From DATASD01 sp035478835 (GTDB lineage Bacteria > Patescibacteriota > Saccharimonadia > Saccharimonadales > UBA4665): 64,000 bases of DNA. Location: assembly GCA_035478835.1 (NCBI GenBank), contig DATIJH010000001.1, positions 1 through 64,000 of the forward strand, in the 5' to 3' direction. The translations under genes were made by a program, and so were the position numbers. This document shows, in pieces, positions 57,619 through 64,000 of the stretch; position 1 is the stretch's first letter, and each line of letters starts with the position of its first letter. Below the pieces are notes generated by a model. The model saw nothing but the letters and a program-made list of their open reading frames with translations, was not told where the DNA came from and made no database searches.

Positions 57619-58632
57619 ATGAATGTTCTCTTTGTATGCTCTGGCAATATCGGTCGCAGCCAGATGGCTATGGAATACTTCAAACGGCTTGGCGTTGGCA
57701 AAACGGCGTCCGCAGGGACTCGAGTCACTGTTGAAAACGAGAAAATTGGCGACCGTGAAGACGCGCAGAATGTACTAGAAGTCATGCGGGAGGATGGCAT
57801 CGAAATGTCATCCAATAGGCGCACAACTTTGGTGCCGGAAATGCTTGCTGATTTTGATAAAGCCATTGTTATGGCAGAGCCAGACAGAACGCCCGAATGG
57901 CTCAGCAGTAGTCCAAAATTTGAATATTGGGAGATACCCAACGTAAATGGAATGCCTATTGAGCAGCTACGGAAGGTCAGGGACGCCATTAAATCGAAGG
58001 TCCGTGATCTAGCTACCCTAGCTACGCAATCGCAAGATAAGATTACGGCCTTCAGGCAGCATGTTGTTGCTGCTGCAGGCAATCTGAATTTTGTGCATCA
58101 CAAATGGTTTGTGCCGTGGCACCTTGAGATTGTAGAGAAACTCGCCGATGAATTGTGCGACTATTATCCTGATGCAGATAAAGAGCTAATCAACGTGATG
58201 GTTTGGATGCACGATTACGGAAAAATTTTAGATTTCGACGATCAGTATCAGAAGACATTAGTGGCGGGGCGTGCGAAGTTGCAAGAGCTTGGTTTTGCAA
58301 CGGAATTTACCGATCGCGTTATAACGTACATAGAGGCGCTGGACAAAAAGTTAGAGATCGATTTGCGCGCAGCACCGATAGAGGTGCAAATTGTTTCGTC
58401 CGCTGATGGCTGCTCGCACATGGTGGGGCCGTTTCTGGAGATTTTTTGGCATGAAGCAACTGACAAGACGTTTACAAATAAAACTTTCAAAGAACTCATG
58501 GATTTAAACCGCAAGAAGGTCGACAAAGACTGGAATTATAAAATTGTACTGCCCGAAGCACGCCGGGCGTTCGAAGCGCGCTACATATTCCACCGTGAGC
58601 AGTCCGGCGAGCTGCCTGAAAAGTTTTTCTAA
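57619..58632 (+). CDS. LMW phosphatase-HD domain fusion protein
   Basis: 337 residues. Leaderless from TATAGT (57607-57612). N-terminal ~140 residues: low-molecular-weight phosphatase/arsenate reductase domain with the C-x5-R-S P-loop CSGNIGRS at residues 7-14 and a late acidic Asp. C-terminal ~190 residues: HD-domain hydrolase (HHKWFVPWHLEIVEKL, VWMHDYGK, SSADGCSHM). The phosphatase domain is paralogous to the free protein at 61193. The fusion suggests a nucleotide substrate or a signalling phosphatase pair. Confidence 0.78.
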   Translation: MNVLFVCSGNIGRSQMAMEYFKRLGVGKTASAGTRVTVENEKIGDREDAQNVLEVMREDGIEMSSNRRTTLVPEMLADFDKAIVMAEPDRTPEWLSSSPKFEYWEIPNVNGMPIEQLRKVRDAIKSKVRDLATLATQSQDKITAFRQHVVAAAGNLNFVHHKWFVPWHLEIVEKLADELCDYYPDADKELINVMVWMHDYGKILDFDDQYQKTLVAGRAKLQELGFATEFTDRVITYIEALDKKLEIDLRAAPIEVQIVSSADGCSHMVGPFLEIFWHEATDKTFTNKTFKELMDLNRKKVDKDWNYKIVLPEARRAFEARYIFHREQSGELPEKFF

Positions 58633-58649
58633 TTCCCAAAATATGGTGG

Positions 58650-58679
58650 TTGACGCAGCCGGTTAACTGACCGTATAGT
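58650..58679 (+). promoter_or_regulatory. Promoter of the surface protein
   Basis: TTGACG (58650-58655), 18-base spacer, TATAGT (58674-58679). A leader of about 24 bases without a clear ribosome site precedes ATG 58710. Confidence 0.6.
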
Positions 58680-58709
58680 CATAAGCAGTATGTGTGGGCG
58701 ACAGCAATT

Positions 58710-60437
58710 ATGAAGCGCTTAGCTTGGTTGGCAGCGGGAGTTGTAAGTATTTTTGCGTTTGTATTGGCCGGTTTCGCACCGCTGGTGGATGCTTATTCGA
58801 GTTATGGTAGCGGCACAATCGCGAGCCCGTACCGCATTGCCACGTGCAGTCAATTAAAAGAGATGGCCAACGATCCAGGCGGTTATTACGAACTGGTTTC
58901 AAATATCGATTGTACGGGCACGACCGTGGCGCCGGTAGGGAACTTTACCGGTACATTTGACGGGCGTAACCACACCATCGCTAATATTACGATTACCGGC
59001 CCAGGGCTGTTTGCCCTGGCCACGGCCGCCACAATTAAAAACGCGACACTTTCAAACGGTACAATCGTGGCGAACGGCGACAGCGGCAGTTTTGTTGGCT
59101 GGGCTATAAGCAACTGCGCGCTTTCCAATTTGCATTCCAACTTGGCCGTGCCCGGGAACGGCTCCTCGTGGATTGGCGGCTTGGTGGGCATTTTGGACGG
59201 CGGTTCACTCAGTGCAAGCTCGTACAGCGGTACGATGAGCGGCGGCGCGGACACGGGCGGACTCGTAGGCGCACTGAACGCCGGCAGCCCTACGATTTCG
59301 GACAGCTACTTTACCGGTACGTTGACGGCCAATAGCCTGAACGCCGGCGGCTTGGTTGGCGAGGTGGTATCGGGCACTATTTCGAACTCGTACAGTGCTG
59401 GCACGATACATGTAAACGGGCAGGACTCGGTGGGCGGGCTGATCGGTTTTGTTGACTCCGGCGCGACGAACAACTCGTTCGCCGCCAATATTATGAGTGG
59501 CACGGGTACAAATGTGGGCGCGGTATTCGGTCAATTTAATAGCCCGGGCACGCGCATCAATGTGCATTACGACCAGTATTTGGCGAATGATCATAACGCG
59601 AACTCGCTGCCATGCGCCGCATTCGATCAGGGGTCTGGCAACTGTACGGCCGAAAATGTCAACAACGCAGCCCCGGGTTATTTTATGAACACTACGTCGC
59701 AAGCTCCCTTAAACGGCTGGGACTTTACAGGCACCTGGACAAAGACCGTTAGCTATCCCGTGCTGCAAAACCTCACTAGCTTTAACGCGCCCAGCGGTAT
59801 TCCGCACGGTGGTGACGCGAACGGGGATGGCATACTCGATTCATACCAGGGAAATGTAACAAATATCCAAGACAGTAATGGTGTGTGGTCGACGATCCAA
59901 GTGCCGAGCGCCGGGCTCTGCACCTTCGACAACACCTCGTCTACACTGGCGAGCGCTGTAACCACCGACTCACCGTACACGACAAAAACGAGCCTGGACG
60001 GTTTCTGGCTGTACTGTCCAACCGTTGGCATGTCGGTGCCAGTAACGGTCATATATCCTACGCAATACAACCTGACGGGTCTAACTTTGCGCTACTACAA
60101 TCCCGCTACACATTTGTGGAGCGCGGTGCCGGACGCCGTCTTTGCGAACGTAACTATTGGCGGCACAACGGAGACAGAAGTAACCTACACGGCTACCGAC
60201 AGGGGGGCGCTAGATCAAGATGGCAGATCGAATGGCATTATCGTGGACCCGGTGGCACTCGCTGCGGCTCCCGGGAGTCCGGCTGCAACGCTTATCGCGC
60301 CGAATACTGGCATTGGCAGCCCGGCGTCCGAGAGCCTTTGGGTCATGGCCGCATACAGCACGCTTCCGCTGAGCGTTGCCGCCGGCATATATACTTACGT
60401 GCGACATCGGGGCTATAGCCTCTCTGGCCGACGATAA
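58710..60437 (+). CDS. Secreted GLUG-repeat surface protein with sortase-like signal
   Basis: 575 residues. Signal peptide MKRLAWLAAGVVSIFAFVLAG with a probable cut after VDA (YSSYGSG). Then GLUG-type repeats, GGLVG..., SYSAGT/SYFTGT strands about every 30 residues to residue ~260, and a calcium-binding loop DANGDGILD (residue ~372). C-terminus: APNTG, then a hydrophobic helix (SLWVMAAYSTLPLSVAAGIYTYV) and a basic tail RHRGYSLSGRR, the cell-wall sorting layout with PNTG instead of LPXTG. A sortase is encoded convergently 2 bases away. Confidence 0.82.
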   Translation: MKRLAWLAAGVVSIFAFVLAGFAPLVDAYSSYGSGTIASPYRIATCSQLKEMANDPGGYYELVSNIDCTGTTVAPVGNFTGTFDGRNHTIANITITGPGLFALATAATIKNATLSNGTIVANGDSGSFVGWAISNCALSNLHSNLAVPGNGSSWIGGLVGILDGGSLSASSYSGTMSGGADTGGLVGALNAGSPTISDSYFTGTLTANSLNAGGLVGEVVSGTISNSYSAGTIHVNGQDSVGGLIGFVDSGATNNSFAANIMSGTGTNVGAVFGQFNSPGTRINVHYDQYLANDHNANSLPCAAFDQGSGNCTAENVNNAAPGYFMNTTSQAPLNGWDFTGTWTKTVSYPVLQNLTSFNAPSGIPHGGDANGDGILDSYQGNVTNIQDSNGVWSTIQVPSAGLCTFDNTSSTLASAVTTDSPYTTKTSLDGFWLYCPTVGMSVPVTVIYPTQYNLTGLTLRYYNPATHLWSAVPDAVFANVTIGGTTETEVTYTATDRGALDQDGRSNGIIVDPVALAAAPGSPAATLIAPNTGIGSPASESLWVMAAYSTLPLSVAAGIYTYVRHRGYSLSGRR

Positions 60438-60438
60438 T

Positions 60439-61119
60439 CTAGGATTGCAGGCTTGCATAAACTACCAGGCGCTGGCTGAATTCGCTGGTTCCGCGAATGA
60501 GCGGACCCGCGCAGGTCATCAAGTTAAGTCCGGGCTTGCCGCTATTGATGGGGCGCAAAGTCTGTGTCATATCAACGTGCGCCGCGTCATACACTTGCGT
60601 TTTTTGGACTGCATACGTAAACGTCCGGCCATCACCCCGGACTATTTTGATGACGTCACCGGGTGCCAATCGCCTGAGGTCATAAAAAATGCCATGCGCC
60701 GTCCAGCTTGAAACGTGGCCGTCAACGAACATCGCGCCGGGCTGGCCGGGTAAGCTGCTCGCATTGTACCAGCCGGCATCGTAAATGTTGCCTGGCGCTT
60801 GCAATTGATTATGCGTATCGGTAGGAAGGCCATACACGCGTGCGTTTACCCCGATTGCCGGAATAACGATATATTTGGGCGAGGCAGGGGGCACGTGGTA
60901 ATTATCAATCGTCGCCTGCGTAGGTTTTACCGATGAAAGCGCACTTTGGCTGCCAAGCCCGGACGTTGCTACCGGCGTCTGGCGGGTATGGCGAGCAATG
61001 ATAAACACATCGCCGGCAGCGATCATGAGGCAACAAACTGTGGCGCCAATATACCACGATTTACGCGAATTGCCGCCAAGGAGGCGCCGTGCTCTTCCGA
61101 AATACTTCGTTGCTGTCAT
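60439..61119 (-). CDS. Class F-like sortase
   Basis: 226 residues, one N-terminal membrane anchor (residues ~21-41) and the sortase beta-barrel: YIVIPAIGVNARVYG, VDGHV (catalytic His), and the Cys/Arg pair in TCAGPLIRGTSEFSQRLVV. The TC-x(6)-R spacing and short length fit actinobacterial class E/F sortases. TACACT lies 7 bases before the ATG (leaderless). Probably anchors the adjacent surface protein (ending APNTG), which faces it convergently. Confidence 0.85.
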   Translation of the reverse strand: MTATKYFGRARRLLGGNSRKSWYIGATVCCLMIAAGDVFIIARHTRQTPVATSGLGSQSALSSVKPTQATIDNYHVPPASPKYIVIPAIGVNARVYGLPTDTHNQLQAPGNIYDAGWYNASSLPGQPGAMFVDGHVSSWTAHGIFYDLRRLAPGDVIKIVRGDGRTFTYAVQKTQVYDAAHVDMTQTLRPINSGKPGLNLMTCAGPLIRGTSEFSQRLVVYASLQS

Positions 61120-61192
61120 GCTTTCCAGTGTACGCTACTGCGCGCCAAAGCGGATTCTATGGCCTCCGCCAAGGATTTGCTATGATAAAGCG

Positions 61193-61636
61193 ATGAAAGT
61201 GCTATTTGTCTGCTGGGCGAATGTGGGCCGGAGCCAGATGGCCGCTGCTCTGTATAATCATATGACCGGGACGCAGGACGCGGACTCGGCAGGCACGGGC
61301 GTAGATCACCCTGGCGAGACATTGGGCGAGCGCCGTGAACGGGTCGGGCGCACCTATGTAATTGAGGTGATGCAGCAAAAGGAAGGTATTGATATCAGCG
61401 CGTCCGAAAGCACGCCGGTGACGCCGGACATGCTCAGCAAATACGACATTGTGATCAGTATGGCGCAAAAAGAGCATACGCCCGATTGGCTGGCGAACCA
61501 TCCTACATATCACTTTTGGGACGTGGCCGATCCGGGCGGCAAGGATTATGACGCTACGATTACAGCGCTTGCTGCGGTGAAGCGTCACGTGCTGGCTTTT
61601 GTGGCCGAGCATGGTCTCCAAAAACCGGGCGCGTAG
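61193..61636 (+). CDS. Low-molecular-weight phosphatase-like protein
   Basis: 147 residues with P-loop CWANVGRS at residues 7-14 (C-x5-R-S) and the acid-containing DVADPGGKD segment near residue 122, in the position of the DPxG catalytic Asp. TATGAT (61181-61186) lies 6 bases before ATG 61193. Related to the N-terminal domain of the fusion protein at 57619. Protein-tyrosine phosphatase or arsenate reductase activity is possible. Confidence 0.83.
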   Translation: MKVLFVCWANVGRSQMAAALYNHMTGTQDADSAGTGVDHPGETLGERRERVGRTYVIEVMQQKEGIDISASESTPVTPDMLSKYDIVISMAQKEHTPDWLANHPTYHFWDVADPGGKDYDATITALAAVKRHVLAFVAEHGLQKPGA

Positions 61637-61689
61637 ACGCTGAAATGTTGCTCGCTTTTTAGGATTATTGTTTGCTACAATGCCGCGCG

Positions 61690-63165
61690 ATGAGAACTTC
61701 CCCCTGGTTTTTGCTATTCCAGCGGCGGGCACGCCGGCCGGTTTTGGTGAGCGCGGCGTGCGCGGCGCTTTTGCTCGGACTTGTCGTGGGGCAGCGGTGG
61801 AACGGCGGCTGGCTCGTGCTCTTGCTGCCGTTCGCACTTTTACGGGCGCGCATGCAGGATGCGTCCGTGTTGCTGCTTTTGGTGATCGCATTTTTTGGGA
61901 TCGGCACGTGGCGAGGGCATGCGTACGCCCGGCAGCTCGCAATTTACCAAACGTTCTGGAAACATAAAATAACAGTGGTCGGCGTGGTTGTCGACGATGC
62001 TGTGTATGGCACGCACCAGCAGCTTACATTTCCAATGAACAAGGCACACGTTGGCCGCGGGCCGCCATTGCCCGGCACGATTACGGTGAGCGGGTTTGGC
62101 GTACCGGCAGCTTTCCGCGGCGACACGGTGCAGGTTACGGGCGAGTTGTATCCGGTGCGCGGCAATGCCCAGGCCGCGATTAGTTTTGCCGGGCTACGCG
62201 TCTTAGCGCATCATGACAATTGGCTCGATGCCGCGCGCCGTAAATTTGTGGCGGGCTTGCAATCGGCATTACCGGAGCCGGCGGCATCATTCGGCCTGGG
62301 TCTGCTTGTGGGTCAGCGTAACACGCTGCCTGCTACGATTTCGCAGCAGCTCACTATGGTTGGGCTTACGCATATTATTGCGGTTTCCGGCTATAACCTG
62401 ACGATTATGCTGCAAGTCGCGCGGCGGCTTGTGGGCAAGCGCTCAAAGTTCCTGGCAACGCTGACGTTTGTGCTGTTAATCGGCGGTTTTCTGCTGCTTA
62501 CTGGCACGAGTCCGTCAATTGTGCGGGCAGCAATAGTTAGCTTGTTAAGTATTACTGCGTGGTACTACGGGCGCGAAATCAATCCGTTCGTTTTATTGCT
62601 GTTGGCGGCGGCCGTGACGGCCTGGGCTACCCCGCTCTACGTTTGGGGCAATGTAAGCTGGTATTTGTCATTCCTGGCGTTTGCCGGAGTGATGCTGCTT
62701 GCGCCATTGTTTACTGCCCGTTTTTATGGCGGCCGCTCGCTTGGTCTGGTCGCGGCGGTTTTTGTAGAAAGTCTATGTGCGGAACTCCTTACGTTGCCAT
62801 ATGTACTGCATATTTTTGGCCAGATTTCGTTCGTGGCTTTGCCGGCGAATTTGCTTGTCGTGGCGCTCGTGCCGCTGGCAATGCTGCTGACGTTTGTGGC
62901 TGGCGTGGCTGGCATGGCTGCGCCGGTGCTGGCCGGTATTGTAGCGTGGCCGGCGCGCCTGTTGCTCACCTATATGCTTGACACGGCGCATGGGTTAAGC
63001 GAAATTCCGCATGCTTTTGCACAGAACATTGGCTTTCCGGCGTGGCAGATGGCGGCGGCGTACGCGGTTATTGCCGGAATCGGCGCAGCGATGTGGTACA
63101 AAACTTGCGCAAAATGTGCTATAATAACAGATAAGACAACACCAAACGCAGAAGAAGGAGGCTGA
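61690..63165 (+). CDS. comEC: ComEC/Rec2-like DNA uptake channel
   Basis: 491 residues from ATG 61690 (TACAAT at 61676-61681, 8 bases upstream). An N-terminal membrane hairpin and OB-like external domain (residues ~70-180), then the competence domain with GLTHIIAVSGYNLTIML and GTSPSIVRAAIVSL and about nine helices. The C-terminal metallo-hydrolase domain found in Bacillus ComEC (about 770 residues) is absent. Imports single-stranded DNA; CPR bacteria are thought to use this to gain nucleotides and genes. Confidence 0.93.
   Translation: MRTSPWFLLFQRRARRPVLVSAACAALLLGLVVGQRWNGGWLVLLLPFALLRARMQDASVLLLLVIAFFGIGTWRGHAYARQLAIYQTFWKHKITVVGVVVDDAVYGTHQQLTFPMNKAHVGRGPPLPGTITVSGFGVPAAFRGDTVQVTGELYPVRGNAQAAISFAGLRVLAHHDNWLDAARRKFVAGLQSALPEPAASFGLGLLVGQRNTLPATISQQLTMVGLTHIIAVSGYNLTIMLQVARRLVGKRSKFLATLTFVLLIGGFLLLTGTSPSIVRAAIVSLLSITAWYYGREINPFVLLLLAAAVTAWATPLYVWGNVSWYLSFLAFAGVMLLAPLFTARFYGGRSLGLVAAVFVESLCAELLTLPYVLHIFGQISFVALPANLLVVALVPLAMLLTFVAGVAGMAAPVLAGIVAWPARLLLTYMLDTAHGLSEIPHAFAQNIGFPAWQMAAAYAVIAGIGAAMWYKTCAKCAIITDKTTPNAEEGG
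63117..63125 (+). promoter_or_regulatory. Extended -10 promoter of yebC
   Basis: TGCTATAAT (63117-63125) inside the end of comEC; with the AAGGAGG ribosome site at about 63155 it gives yebC a leader of about 35 bases. Confidence 0.6.
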
Positions 63166-63166
63166 C

Positions 63167-63895
63167 ATGTCCGGACACTCAAAATGGTCCACGATTAAAC
63201 GCGAAAAAGGTGCGAAAGATGCCGCCCGCGGCGCGCTTTTTACAAAAATTGGCAATGCGATCGCGATGGCGGCGCGCGCCGGCACTGATCCTGAAACGAA
63301 CTTTTCACTGCGTCTCGCCATCGACAAAGCCAAGGCTGCGAACATGCCGACGAGCAACATAGACCGCGCAATCCAGCGCGTAGCAGATAAAAGCGCCGCG
63401 CAGCTTCAGGAAGTCTTGTACGAAGGGTATGGCCCGGGCGGCGTTGCCATTTTAGTGGAATGCGCCACTGACAATATTAATCGCACGTACCCCGAGGTGC
63501 GTCTGGCGTTCAGCAAACACGGCGGCAATATTGCCGAAAAAGGCGCGGTGGCGTTCCAATTTGACCGGAAGGGCATGATTCGCGTTAAGACGGCCGGTGA
63601 TGATGTACTGATGGCTGCGCTCGACGCTGGCGCCGACGATGTGCAGGAAGAAGACGGCGAATCCGTCATTTACACGGCGCCAACCGAACTCGCCAAAGTC
63701 CGCGATGCGCTTAAAGAAGCCGGTCTACAAATCACCGAGGCCGAGCTCACTTACACGCCAAATACCTCTGTAGAAGTGACCGACGAAGCCACGGCTGGCA
63801 AGATCATGCGTTTGATGGACGCGCTTGAAGACATCGACGACGTGGTTAATACGCATGTCAACTTTGATATTCCGGAATCGCTGCTCGGCGTGTAA
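63167..63895 (+). CDS. yebC: YebC/PmpR family translation or transcription factor
   Basis: 242 residues, standard length. Begins MSGHSKWSTIKREKGAKDAARG (family signature), with YEGYGPGGVAILVECATDNINRT in the middle and a late ALEDxDDVVNTHVNFDIP. Members bind DNA and, in recent work, relieve ribosome stalling at proline stretches. AAGGAGG ribosome site. Confidence 0.97.
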   Translation: MSGHSKWSTIKREKGAKDAARGALFTKIGNAIAMAARAGTDPETNFSLRLAIDKAKAANMPTSNIDRAIQRVADKSAAQLQEVLYEGYGPGGVAILVECATDNINRTYPEVRLAFSKHGGNIAEKGAVAFQFDRKGMIRVKTAGDDVLMAALDAGADDVQEEDGESVIYTAPTELAKVRDALKEAGLQITEAELTYTPNTSVEVTDEATAGKIMRLMDALEDIDDVVNTHVNFDIPESLLGV

Positions 63896-63928
63896 CACGT
63901 CGCGTATACATTAAGGCCGCATTACAGG

Positions 63929-64000
63929 TTACAGGCTGAGCTGCTGCTCGACGTGCTTGACCATGCGCTTGGCGAACGCCACGTCGTTGCGCCGTAGCGC
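63929..64000 (-). CDS. 3' end of an unknown gene
   Basis: Minus-strand frame open to the window edge; the last 23 residues end DVAFAKRMVKHVEQQLSL before TAA at 63931-63929. A basic amphipathic helix. Too short to name. Confidence 0.4.
   Translation of the reverse strand, partial: ALRRNDVAFAKRMVKHVEQQLSL

Noticed and set aside
1..64000. UGA recoded to glycine as in Gracilibacteria
   Set aside because: TGA ends hrcA, the microprotein, murJ and the aspartic protease at places matching family lengths, so the standard code fits.
1..64000. CRISPR array, insertion sequence or prophage
   Set aside because: No regularly spaced direct repeats, transposase, integrase or phage structural motifs were seen.

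Overview
The window looks like a chromosome segment of a member of the Candidate Phyla Radiation (Patescibacteria), most probably a Candidatus Saccharibacteria (TM7) relative. This is an inference from style, not from a marker-gene tree. The genes are compact and densely packed, GC is roughly 55 percent, and TGA is used as a normal stop, which argues against Gracilibacteria/Absconditabacteria. Many genes are small unknowns mixed with universal core genes, and many promoters place the transcription start on or within a few bases of the start codon (leaderless mRNAs). There is no rRNA, no insertion sequence and no CRISPR array.

Region by region. 1-4.6 kb: end of an ABC-2 permease, an ImmA/IrrE-type metallopeptidase, a small membrane protein, and an EndoQ-like PHP nuclease followed by a UvrD-type helicase (a likely DNA-repair pair). 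4.6-10.3 kb: three tandem paralogues of unknown function, a tRNA-dihydrouridine synthase, a 40-residue membrane peptide and an ABC exporter. 10.3-17.5 kb: mostly unknown genes, a long coiled-coil protein, tRNA-Ile2(CAU), a DivIC/FtsB-like protein, initiator tRNA, an AT-richer island of tiny ORFs and a HAD hydrolase. 17.5-20.8 kb: a 30-codon ORF behind a very strong promoter and a palindrome, a GDT1/TMEM165 cation transporter, an L,D-transpeptidase, a CDP-alcohol phosphatidyltransferase and a DMT transporter.

20.9-25.3 kb is a self-contained two-component module: a small winged-helix protein, an OmpR-type regulator, its histidine kinase and a MacB/LolCD-like ABC system. Three promoters in the module carry a direct repeat resembling the streptococcal CiaR box (TTTAAG-N5-TTTAAG) at fixed distance from the -10. 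A fourth copy sits before what reads as a 41-nt hairpin RNA whose loop is an anti-Shine-Dalgarno sequence (CCUCC), analogous to CiaR-controlled csRNAs.

25.3-33 kb: accessory unknowns, a uridine-kinase-like P-loop protein, an M15-like peptidase, an HExxH protein, elongator tRNA-Met and a Ham1-type NTP pyrophosphatase. 33-43.6 kb: housekeeping genes (tilS, ftsH, murJ, lepA, HD phosphohydrolases) and two guanylate-kinase-like proteins, the second between inverted copies of a palindromic repeat whose outer stems covary. 43.7-53.9 kb: a CIRCE-controlled heat-shock region (hrcA, a 29-residue microprotein, grpE, an unknown; then a second, double CIRCE with dnaK, an unknown and dnaJ) interrupted by a large SF2 helicase on the other strand. 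54-56.7 kb: an operon of a cyanophycin-synthetase-like Mur ligase, a RimB-like aspartic protease and a RimK-like ligase, suggesting an amino-acid polymer or protein-tagging pathway. 56.7-64 kb: tRNA-Lys, an LMW-phosphatase/HD fusion, a secreted GLUG-repeat surface protein convergent with a sortase, a second LMW phosphatase, a ComEC channel and YebC.
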